A DNA stretch of 6,115 nucleotides, taken from NCBI GenBank assembly GCA_012513735.1, contig JAAZBR010000257.1:1-6115 (forward strand). Reading direction: 5' to 3'. A model generated the notes under the pieces. The model saw nothing but the letters and a program-made list of their open reading frames with translations. It made no database searches and had not been told where the DNA came from. Shown here one piece after another: positions 1 to 5,565 of this stretch (positions are counted from its first letter, which is position 1; every line of letters starts with the position of its first letter). The DNA comes from Clostridiales bacterium (GTDB lineage Bacteria; Bacillota; Clostridia; Christensenellales; Aristaeellaceae). A program made the translations under genes and the position numbers.

Positions 1-3
1 AGA

Positions 4-1158
4 TCAGTAGGTGATCGCGCAGATGATGCCGCCCATGTTGTCGCTGGAGATGATATGGCTCTGGCCGCCGGATGGGATCAGTAGCTCGCCGTTCTCATCG
101 CCGCCCTCCTGGCGGAAGATCTCGTACTTCAGCACCCCATCCTGATAGACGGCGATGTGCTGCTGCTCAATCAGATACTCGATGTACTCCTCCAGACAAT
201 AGCCCTTATGCTCCATCACAAAGGCATGGGGAATGCCCACATAGCGGTAGGCATCCAGGTTGGTCAGGTTGATGCCCGTTTTGTAGGATTTGTCCACCGT
301 GTCGGCCGTGGGGTAGCCCATCACAGGGAAGCGGAACACGTAGCCATACTTCCAGGCATTCTCAACCAACCATTTGGCCTGGTCCGTATCCTGGAATCGG
401 GCGGTGTTGAGCACCGGGTCGTTGGCCGAATAGGCGTCAATGGATACCGACTGCCCGCTCTGATAATCACTTGTGCCGGGATAGGACACGGTCTTGCGCA
501 CCTGCTCGGTCAGCGCATCCCCTGTCAGACGGTCGGTGTATTTTGTCGTTTCCTTATCCCAGTGCTCGGTCTGGGTAGCCATGCTTCGGAACCCTTCACG
601 GATTAGAAAGTATTCAAGCCCGGCTTCCTTGGCGCCGGCAATCATTTGATCCAGCGCGGTGGCAGCCTCCGGGAAGATGGATACCGCACGGCCCGTGGTG
701 GGCACCCGGCGTTTGGTATGATCCATAATGCTGACAATATTGGCCTCCGCCGCCGCAAAGTCCGCCGGCAGGGGATGCCAGCGGTTAACCACCATCAGGC
801 TGCCGCTGAGCAACTCGGTGCGGGTATAGGGAATTGTATCCTCTCCCCGTACCGGGATACCCTTCAGACTGAGGACGTCCACGCCGGTGGCAGCCGCCTC
901 TGGCCAGGCGACAGCAGCAGCCGCGGCCTCGGCCCGCTGCTGCAGCACCTGCTTATTGTACTCCTCCACCATTTTGTTGTTGGCCTCAATAACCTGGCGC
1001 TGCTGTTCCTCCGCCTCACGCTGCTGCGCCTCCACACGTCCCTTGCTATAGGAGTCCAACAGCAAATAGCCCGTAAGAAGCAGCACAAACAGCACCAGCA
1101 GAATGATCATAACCCTGACCAGCTTGCGGTAGGGATCAGCCTTCTGTACGTTTGACAT
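4..1158 (-). CDS. Membrane-anchored VanY-like (peptidase M15B fold) protein, probably catalytically inactive
   Basis: 384 residues, complete, stop TGA. A short basic N-terminus (K6, R11, K12, R15) is followed by one membrane helix at about 16-34, then a Gln/Glu/Arg-rich probable coiled coil at about 37-80, then an extracytoplasmic domain. That domain reads as the VanY D,D-carboxypeptidase fold: EGFRS at 188-192 matches the usual SGYRS block, PGTSDYQSG at 227-235 matches PGxSEHQTG, YGYVFRFP at 271-278 matches YGFxxRYP, and YRYVG at 304-308 matches the end of ExWHxRYVG. The zinc and catalytic positions are all altered: His to Tyr232, Asp to Ser239, Glu to Asn300, His to Ala303. Active family members trim D-Ala from peptidoglycan stems; this one probably binds wall or a partner instead (inference). 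The start at 1158 was chosen for an AAAGG motif 9 bases upstream; an upstream ATG at 1167 adds three residues, and the longest frame begins at a GTG at 1251 without a ribosome site. Fold assignment is firm, function is not. Confidence 0.85.
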   Translation of the reverse strand: MSNVQKADPYRKLVRVMIILLVLFVLLLTGYLLLDSYSKGRVEAQQREAEEQQRQVIEANNKMVEEYNKQVLQQRAEAAAAAVAWPEAAATGVDVLSLKGIPVRGEDTIPYTRTELLSGSLMVVNRWHPLPADFAAAEANIVSIMDHTKRRVPTTGRAVSIFPEAATALDQMIAGAKEAGLEYFLIREGFRSMATQTEHWDKETTKYTDRLTGDALTEQVRKTVSYPGTSDYQSGQSVSIDAYSANDPVLNTARFQDTDQAKWLVENAWKYGYVFRFPVMGYPTADTVDKSYKTGINLTNLDAYRYVGIPHAFVMEHKGYCLEEYIEYLIEQQHIAVYQDGVLKYEIFRQEGGDENGELLIPSGGQSHIISSDNMGGIICAITY

Positions 1159-1176
1159 TTTCTTCATCCTTTCGCT

Positions 1177-1197
1177 CGTGCCGGGGCAAGCGGCACG
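1177..1197 (-). promoter_or_regulatory. GC-rich hairpin just upstream of the VanY-like gene's ribosome site
   Basis: CGTGCCG and CGGCACG form a perfect 7-bp stem around a 7-base loop. It ends about 5 bases before the AAAGG ribosome site in the leader transcript. It has no following T-run, so it is not an intrinsic terminator. It could insulate or modulate translation start; it could also be a chance product of high GC content. Confidence 0.35.
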
Positions 1198-1213
1198 CCG
1201 CCTCGTCTCGCCG

Positions 1214-1242
1214 TGCAGCCCCATGATAACCCGGCGGCTGCA
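1214..1242 (-). promoter_or_regulatory. Second leader hairpin of the VanY-like gene
   Basis: TGCAGCC and GGCTGCA can pair as a perfect 7-bp stem around a 15-base loop, upstream of the 1177-1197 hairpin. The two tandem stems occupy much of the predicted leader of about 109 bases. No known riboswitch class was recognised. The role is unknown. Confidence 0.3.
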
Positions 1243-1273
1243 AACCCGCACGATGGATTGTCCTTCGCTTCAA

Positions 1274-1302
1274 CATATAACAGAAATGTGACAATATGTC
1301 AA
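1274..1302 (-). promoter_or_regulatory. Predicted sigma-A-type promoter of the VanY-like gene
   Basis: On the minus strand a consensus -35 box TTGACA (1302-1297) is followed after 17 bases by TATATG (1279-1274), which matches four of six -10 positions. The expected start of transcription is near 1267, giving a leader of about 109 bases. The -35 box is also one arm of the dyad at 1289-1301, so a protein bound there would compete with RNA polymerase. Confidence 0.6.
1289..1301. promoter_or_regulatory. Dyad TGACA-N3-TGTCA, copy 1 (candidate operator)
   Basis: A perfect inverted repeat TGACA-ATA-TGTCA, overlapping the -35 box and upstream part of the spacer of the VanY-like gene's promoter. The same arms and spacing recur at 3493-3505 in front of murB. 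I do not recognise the binding protein. Part of the sequence is fixed by the -35 consensus, which makes one arm less surprising, but the second arm is not explained that way. Confidence 0.4.
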
Positions 1303-1354
1303 CGATTCCTTAACGATGCGCGGGTTCTGAGGGCTATTCTCGCGGATACCGAAG

Positions 1355-1612
1355 TCAGGACTCCGCTTCCAACAGAGGCGCCAAAGTAGCGGCGGCCTCT
1401 GCCTCATCATTTCCCTCTGTCACCAGCACATAGCGCCGCAGAGACTGCCGACCAACGGACAACAGTCCCAGCAGAGACTTGCCGTTGATGCTACCATGCT
1501 CATATTCCAGCAGAATGCGGCAGTCAAAGCCGTTGGCAACACGCACCAAACGGCCTGCTCGCTCCCGCGTCATGGGCAGGCTGCCCGCAATCAGTACCTC
1601 CTGTCGAATCAT
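1355..1612 (-). CDS. crh: Crh-like HPr-family regulatory protein lacking His15
   Basis: 85 residues, the usual HPr length, and it lines up with Bacillus HPr without gaps through the key sites. The sugar-transport phosphorylation site His15 is Thr15 (MTRER at 14-18 instead of the usual HARP core), so it cannot act as a PTS phosphocarrier. The regulatory site is intact: GKSLLGLLSVG at 44-54 carries Ser46, Gly49, Ser52 and Gly54. In Bacillus, Crh also lacks His15 (it has Gln), is phosphorylated on Ser46 by HPr kinase, and acts as a CcpA corepressor. The gene lies 11 bases after whiA, as crh does in Bacillus. Its GGGAGGG ribosome site overlaps the whiA stop codon and sits 5 bases before the ATG. 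No terminator is visible after it. The Crh role is inferred from position and residues; hprK and ccpA are not in the window. Confidence 0.85.
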   Translation of the reverse strand: MIRQEVLIAGSLPMTRERAGRLVRVANGFDCRILLEYEHGSINGKSLLGLLSVGRQSLRRYVLVTEGNDEAEAAATLAPLLEAES

Positions 1613-1623
1613 ACAGGCCCTCC

Positions 1624-2568
1624 CTATTCTGTTATTTCAGGCGCCTCCAGCGCCTCAGCTATCTCAAGGATCCGACGCATGCGATGCTGCACACCCGATT
1701 TTCCAAGGGACGGTGCGCACAGCGCTCCCAGCCCCTCCAGGCTGACATCCGGATGGCTAAGCCGCAGCCGCGCAATCGCTTCCAGCTCTTTAGGCAATGC
1801 AGTCAGGCCCTTGGCAAGGGAAATCCGCGTGATGGCCTGCACCTGCCGCTGAGCAGCGGATAGCTGCTTTTGCATATTGGCGTGATCGCAGTTGGTGGCA
1901 CGGGTGACCGCCTGGTGCAGGCTGCCCGCTGCCCGGATGTTTTCCAGCTCCAGCATGGCGCGGCTGGCGCCCATCATGCCCAGCAGATTGGACAGCGCAT
2001 CCCCCCGGCGCACATAAACCACCTCACTGCCCCGCCGCATGGTGCGCAGTGCCGAAACGCCTTCCTGCTCCAGCAGGCGGTGCAGAAAGGCGGCACGGGC
2101 ACCATCGGTCAGCACAAACTCCGCCCGGATGCCCTTTTGAGGGTGCTGCACGCTACCGCATGCCAGAAAGGCGCCCCGAATCCACGCGCGGCGGCAGCAG
2201 ATGCGGCGCATCACCCGCCGAGGCAGGCTGGGCATGCGGTCGGGCGCTCTGTCCGGGTTCAGGGCGTGCATCAGCGCACGGCTATTCTCCGGCGACAGGC
2301 GCAATCGATATTGCCGCATCCCGCCAAAGCGGTCGACGCGGCTGACACGGGGCTGCCCCTGCAATTGGTAACGCTGTCTCAGCAGAAGAAAAATACGCTT
2401 CAAAACGCTGGCTGACAACGTCTCATACTGTACCTGTGTGCGGCCGCCGCCCAATAGCGCCAAAGAGGCACTACAGGCGGTCAGGGCGTTGAGCTCCGCT
2501 GTCATACAGCAGGTTTTCTCCAGCGGCAGCGCGGCCAACTCCTGTTTAACAGCCGCTGAAAAACTCAC
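1624..2568 (-). CDS. whiA: WhiA, DNA-binding regulator of cell division and differentiation
   Basis: 314 residues, a normal WhiA length. The N-terminus MSFSAAVKQEL is the family signature. The central degenerate LAGLIDADG homing-endonuclease-like domain includes WIRGAFLACGSV (129-140), RRGSEVVYVRR (178-188) and the GASRAMLELENIR block (200-212). NCDHANMQK (226-234) corresponds to the usual NCETANLNK. The C-terminal helix-turn-helix lies at about 255-305, with LRLSHPDVSLEGLG and SLGKSGVQHRMRRI. WhiA is a nucleoid-associated factor needed for sporulation in Streptomyces and linked to division and chromosome segregation in Bacillus. The start is GTG, sharing GTGA with the murB stop (4-base overlap). 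No strong ribosome site precedes it, so translation is probably coupled to murB. The usual upstream neighbours rapZ and yvcK are missing. Confidence 0.97.
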   Translation of the reverse strand: MSFSAAVKQELAALPLEKTCCMTAELNALTACSASLALLGGGRTQVQYETLSASVLKRIFLLLRQRYQLQGQPRVSRVDRFGGMRQYRLRLSPENSRALMHALNPDRAPDRMPSLPRRVMRRICCRRAWIRGAFLACGSVQHPQKGIRAEFVLTDGARAAFLHRLLEQEGVSALRTMRRGSEVVYVRRGDALSNLLGMMGASRAMLELENIRAAGSLHQAVTRATNCDHANMQKQLSAAQRQVQAITRISLAKGLTALPKELEAIARLRLSHPDVSLEGLGALCAPSLGKSGVQHRMRRILEIAEALEAPEITE

Positions 2569-3482
2569 GCTTCAGGCGCGCGGATGATCCTCACCTCAGG
2601 CTCCAGCCGAACGCCAAACATCTCCTCCACAGTGTCCTGCACATGGCCTACCAGCTCCATAAAATCGCGGGAAGTGGCATCGCCCAGGTTGATCAAAAAC
2701 CCGGCGTGCAACTCGCTGACCTGGGCATCCCCCACTCGATAGCCCTTCAGCCCGGCTTGCTCAATCAAAGCGCCCGCGAAGTGCCCCTCAGGCCGCTTGA
2801 AAAAGCTGCCCGCGCTGGGATAGGTAAGAGGCTGCCGCTCCCGCCGCTGGGCCTGGTTTTCATCGATACGCTGACGGATCACGGCCATATCGGCCGGGAC
2901 CAGCTCCATGGTGACAGAGAGCACGGTATACCCCTCCCGCATCATGCGGCTGGAGCGATAGCTGTAGCCGATTTCGTCCTTGTTAAGGCGCACGGGTTCT
3001 CCCTCGGGGCTTAGGCAATCAACAAAGCTGACCACCCGAGACATTTCGCCGCCATAGGCGCCACAGTTCATCAGCGCGGCACCGCCGGCAGAGGCCGGAA
3101 TGCCAATGGCAAACTCAAGCCCCGTCAGGCCATTGTCGGCCGCCAGGCGTGACAGCGCCATCAGCGAAGCGCCGGCCTGGGCCGTGAGCGTGGTGCCCTC
3201 CAGACTAACCTGGGCAAACTGGTCGCCAAAGTGTATCACCAGGCCCTCAAATCCATGGTCATCAATCAGCAGGTTGGAACCCTTTCCAATCATCAGCGTG
3301 GGCACATTGTGCTGCCGGGCAAGCCTGAGGGCCAGCGCCACCTCCTGCTCGTTCCGGGCTTCCAGCAGCAGGCTGGCCGGTCCGCCGCACTTGATGGTGG
3401 TATAGTTTTTCAGGATAGATTCCCGCGCCAGCGCTTCCTGGGGCAGCGCCTCTGCCAGAGCTTCCATATGGTTGTCGTTCAT
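2565..3482 (-). CDS. murB: UDP-N-acetylenolpyruvoylglucosamine reductase (MurB)
   Basis: 305 residues, the size of the short type II MurB enzymes. It reduces UDP-GlcNAc-enolpyruvate to UDP-N-acetylmuramate with NADPH and FAD, in the cytoplasm, at the second committed step of peptidoglycan synthesis. Visible landmarks: the FAD-binding N-terminal region with KCGGPAS (31-37) and GKGSNLLIDD (66-75), GIPASAGGAALMNCGAYGGEM (about 127-147), the substrate arginine in YSYRSSRM (Arg176), the catalytic serine in SAGSFFKRP (Ser226), and the C-terminal LEPEVRII with the probable proton-donor Glu296. All key residues are present. An ideal GGAGG lies 4 bases before the ATG. It is the first gene of the murB-whiA-crh operon, driven by the strong promoter at 3511-3540. 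Confidence 0.98.
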   Translation of the reverse strand: MNDNHMEALAEALPQEALARESILKNYTTIKCGGPASLLLEARNEQEVALALRLARQHNVPTLMIGKGSNLLIDDHGFEGLVIHFGDQFAQVSLEGTTLTAQAGASLMALSRLAADNGLTGLEFAIGIPASAGGAALMNCGAYGGEMSRVVSFVDCLSPEGEPVRLNKDEIGYSYRSSRMMREGYTVLSVTMELVPADMAVIRQRIDENQAQRRERQPLTYPSAGSFFKRPEGHFAGALIEQAGLKGYRVGDAQVSELHAGFLINLGDATSRDFMELVGHVQDTVEEMFGVRLEPEVRIIRAPEA

Positions 3483-3492
3483 GCTTCCTCCG

Positions 3493-3505
3493 TGACATTC
3501 TGTCA
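3493..3505. promoter_or_regulatory. Dyad TGACA-N3-TGTCA, copy 2 (candidate operator at murB +1)
   Basis: A perfect inverted repeat TGACA-TTC-TGTCA, from about -1 to +12 relative to the predicted murB transcription start and just upstream of the ribosome site. It is separate from the -35 box, so its sequence is not fixed by promoter consensus. It matches the dyad at 1289-1301 in both arms and spacing. It may be an operator or, at the RNA level, a short 5'-end hairpin. It is not a terminator because no T-run follows. Confidence 0.45.
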
Positions 3506-3510
3506 GGGCG

Positions 3511-3540
3511 ATTATAGCACCCGCGCCGACTTTATGTCAA
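3511..3540 (-). promoter_or_regulatory. Near-perfect sigma-A promoter of the murB-whiA-crh operon
   Basis: On the minus strand, TTGACA (3540-3535) and TATAAT (3516-3511), both exact consensus hexamers, are 18 bases apart, with TGC directly before the -10 (extended -10). Predicted transcription start is near 3504, leaving a leader of about 22 bases. The -35 box is read as the final Leu-Thr codons of citXG and its stop codon lies in the spacer, so the promoter is partly coding sequence. Confidence 0.9.
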
Positions 3541-4878
3541 AGCAGAGCAAGGGGTGTCAATGCTATGCAAAAAGAAAGCCACCGCCAGCAGATCGGCACA
3601 CCCGCCGGGGCTGATGCGGCGATCCGTCATCTGGCGGCAAAAGTCCGTCAGGTAACCTGCGGGTATTTCCGTGTCCAGCAACGCCCGGGCGCCTTGCTGC
3701 ATGAAGCGCAGCCCCTCCTCCCCCGCACGGTAGAGCACATTGGTGTCCTGTACACGCACCATCAGCGCCAGCAGCGCACGCAGGCCTGCCCGGTCGGGGC
3801 TGGGATCGCTGTTTAATAGTGGCAGCACTGCCAGCGCGCTGGGGAACCCCAGCGCTGCCTCCCCCCGCACCCCCGGCACGCCATAGCGTCTGTTGGCCTG
3901 CTGTCCGTGGCTGTCACCGGGGGCATCCTGCAGGGAGGGAGCGGCAATTTGTCCCGCCAGGGCACAGAGATCGGCTGCCGCGCAATCAGGCCCCAACCTG
4001 CCGGCCGCCGCGCTGAGGATACCCAGAGAGAATATCAGCCCCCTGTGGGTGTTGACGCCCCCGGTGGCCTGCAGCATAGCCTGTTCTGCTTCCAGCCCCA
4101 GGGGACGCAGAGCCGTGAGCAACGCATCGGCAGCCAAGTCGATGTCCGCCCCCAGCCTGGCGCAGTGGGCAAAATAGGGCTGCAGCGACAGCGCGCTGTC
4201 CAGGTAGCTGTAAAAGTCCATGTCACTGTGGGCACCGCTGTCAAAGCGATCCACCAGGCCGGGCTTTGGGCTGATAGAAACCTCATACAGCAGGCTGCGC
4301 AGAGCGAGGCGCCCGATGCGATCAGGCCAGGGCTCCCGCAGGGCCAGCCTATGCACTACCCGCAGAAAGGCTGCCTGAGTATCGTGGGCAGAATGCACCT
4401 TGCCCACGATACACGGGCTGCCCGGCCGGGCTCCGCACACCACGCAGGCACGGGGCTGCAAATGAAGCCCTTCCCGGTCTAAGGGCTGGCCTTCTGCATC
4501 CAGCACGTCGATATCCAGCAGCAGCCCACCGGGATGATCCTCTTCAAAGGCCGCCGCCAGCCGCTTTCCGGCCTGCGCATCCTGCAGGACATAGTGACGG
4601 GCCGGCCCATCGGCATCCCGGGCGCACAACACCGGCGTCAGGGCACAGCCCTCCTGCTTAAAGCACTGCTGCACCCGGGCACACAGCGCCTCAAAGGCAT
4701 CCAAAAATCTGCCATCCCGCCGCAGGGAAAGGGGCACCCGCAGCGTGATGCTGAGCAGCGCCTGCCCATGGGCGCGCACCAGCGCCTGCCGGGTATGCCA
4801 GCGCAGCTCGCGCGCCAGCAGAACGGGGCTTTGCATCACATCCTCCAACGAAACCTGCTTTTGTAAAAAGTGTACCAT
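3532..4878 (-). CDS. citXG: CitXG fusion: citrate lyase holo-ACP synthase plus triphosphoribosyl-dephospho-CoA synthase
   Basis: 448 residues from the chosen start. The CitG half makes 2'-(5''-triphosphoribosyl)-3'-dephospho-CoA from ATP and dephospho-CoA; the CitX half transfers it to the citrate lyase acyl carrier protein CitD. Numbered from the longer frame starting at 4917, CitX spans about 22-190, with HPGGLLLDIDV at 128-138 (Asp135 and Asp137), a cysteine cluster PRACVVCG (156-162) and KVHS (173-176). CitG spans about 204-455, with ISPKPGLVDR (215-224), TGGVNTHRG (285-293), PGVRGEAALGFPSA (348-361), DTNVLYRAG (391-399) and SPGGCADLLA (436-445). The start at 4878 was chosen because GGAGGG lies just ahead and CitX similarity begins soon after; the spacing is tight. 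An ATG 42 bases further in has better spacing but would lose the conserved VSLEDV. Fused CitXG proteins are known, for example in Haemophilus. Oddities: no citC, citD, citE or citF here, and Leu132 where I recall Arg in the CitX motif. Confidence 0.93.
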   Translation of the reverse strand: MVHFLQKQVSLEDVMQSPVLLARELRWHTRQALVRAHGQALLSITLRVPLSLRRDGRFLDAFEALCARVQQCFKQEGCALTPVLCARDADGPARHYVLQDAQAGKRLAAAFEEDHPGGLLLDIDVLDAEGQPLDREGLHLQPRACVVCGARPGSPCIVGKVHSAHDTQAAFLRVVHRLALREPWPDRIGRLALRSLLYEVSISPKPGLVDRFDSGAHSDMDFYSYLDSALSLQPYFAHCARLGADIDLAADALLTALRPLGLEAEQAMLQATGGVNTHRGLIFSLGILSAAAGRLGPDCAAADLCALAGQIAAPSLQDAPGDSHGQQANRRYGVPGVRGEAALGFPSALAVLPLLNSDPSPDRAGLRALLALMVRVQDTNVLYRAGEEGLRFMQQGARALLDTEIPAGYLTDFCRQMTDRRISPGGCADLLAVAFFLHSIDTPCSALT

Positions 4879-4902
4879 TGCCCTCCAAGCGGCGCAAGCG
4901 CC

Positions 4903-4932
4903 TTGACGCTGCTTCATGCCTTGTGCTACTGT
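4903..4932 (+). promoter_or_regulatory. Probable promoter of the HD-hydrolase operon
   Basis: TTGACG (4903-4908, five of six consensus) is followed after 18 bases by TACTGT (4927-4932, three of six) with TGC directly ahead, an extended -10. Predicted transcription start is near 4939, about 36 bases before the ATG at 4975. The 96-base divergent gap shows no comparable promoter toward citXG on the minus strand. Confidence 0.45.
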
Positions 4933-4974
4933 TCATTGTGATGCAAAACGCCTGTGCGCGGGAACGGAGGGCAC

Positions 4975-5565
4975 ATGACAAGAGAAACAGCATTGCAATT
5001 GTTGCAACAATACAATCAGGAAGAATACCATCTGCGCCACGCATTGACGGTGGAAGCTGTCATGCGTTATTTCGCTAAGGAACAGGGTTATGGCGAGGAG
5101 ACCGATTTCTGGGGTCTGGTAGGGCTGCTGCATGACATTGACTTTGAGCAATACCCGGATCAGCACTGTGTGGCCGCCGCGCGCATTTTGCGGGAGGCTG
5201 GGGCCGATGACCGGTTGATCCACGCTGTCACCAGCCATGCCTGGGGGCATGCGGAGGGCCTGCCGGAGCCGGAGCATCCCTTGGAGAAGCTGCTCTACGG
5301 CGCCGATGAACTGACCGGGTTGGTATTCGCAGCCACGCTGATGCGCCCTTCCCGCTCCACCCAGGACATGGAGCTGAAGTCGCTGAAAAAGAAGTTTAAG
5401 GACAAGGCCTTTGCCGCAGGATGCTCCCGGGACGTGATCCAGCAGGGAGCGGACATGTTAGGCTGGCCGCTGGATGAGCTGATGCAGAAGACACTGGATG
5501 CCATGCGGCAAAGCGAAGCGGCTGTTGCCAAGGAGCTGGCCAGCCTGACGGGAGAGAACGCATGA
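4975..5565 (+). CDS. HD-domain metal-dependent hydrolase of unknown substrate
   Basis: 196 residues, all cytoplasmic in character. The HD-superfamily metal site is complete: His22 (LRHALTVEAV), the His53-Asp54 pair in LLHDIDFEQYP, His83 and His88 (LIHAVTSHAWGH), and Asp111 in YGADELTG. The C-terminal part, with LKKKFKDKAFAAG (137-149), is the conserved tail of a small HDIG-type family common in Clostridia. These enzymes are probably phosphohydrolases, but the substrate is unknown. The ATG at 4975 has GGAGG 4 bases upstream; an in-frame GTG at 4954 has no ribosome site and is less likely. The stop overlaps the next gene's ATG (ATGA), so the two genes are very probably co-transcribed and translationally coupled. 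Confidence 0.9.
   Translation: MTRETALQLLQQYNQEEYHLRHALTVEAVMRYFAKEQGYGEETDFWGLVGLLHDIDFEQYPDQHCVAAARILREAGADDRLIHAVTSHAWGHAEGLPEPEHPLEKLLYGADELTGLVFAATLMRPSRSTQDMELKSLKKKFKDKAFAAGCSRDVIQQGADMLGWPLDELMQKTLDAMRQSEAAVAKELASLTGENA

Noticed and set aside
157..1155. Two plus-strand open frames (157-606 and 646-1155) opposite the VanY-like gene
   Set aside because: The minus strand carries a recognisable fold, membrane helix and coiled coil; the plus-strand products are low-complexity mirror translations.
1301..1317. Direct repeat AACGAT upstream of the VanY-like gene's promoter
   Set aside because: Two six-base copies 11 bases apart are too short to separate from chance.
1870..2415. Plus-strand open frame of 181 codons opposite whiA
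   Set aside because: It is antisense to well-conserved WhiA sequence and shows no recognisable domain or ribosome site.
3493..3505. Dyad considered as a terminator for citXG
   Set aside because: The stem is only 5 bp with a 3-base loop and has no following T-run on the minus strand; it also lies downstream of the murB promoter.
3907..4482. Plus-strand open frame of 191 codons opposite citXG
   Set aside because: It lies wholly antisense to strongly recognisable CitX and CitG motifs, has no family resemblance and is Gln/Arg/Pro-rich as expected of a GC-rich shadow frame.
4891..4902. Short inverted repeat GGCG-CAAG-CGCC upstream of the citXG ribosome site
   Set aside because: A 4-bp stem is easily expected by chance in sequence this rich in GC, and it has no second copy.
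4879..4974. Minus-strand promoter for citXG in the divergent gap
   Set aside because: TTGCAT and CACAAT look promising separately, but no pair has acceptable spacing, so I list none.
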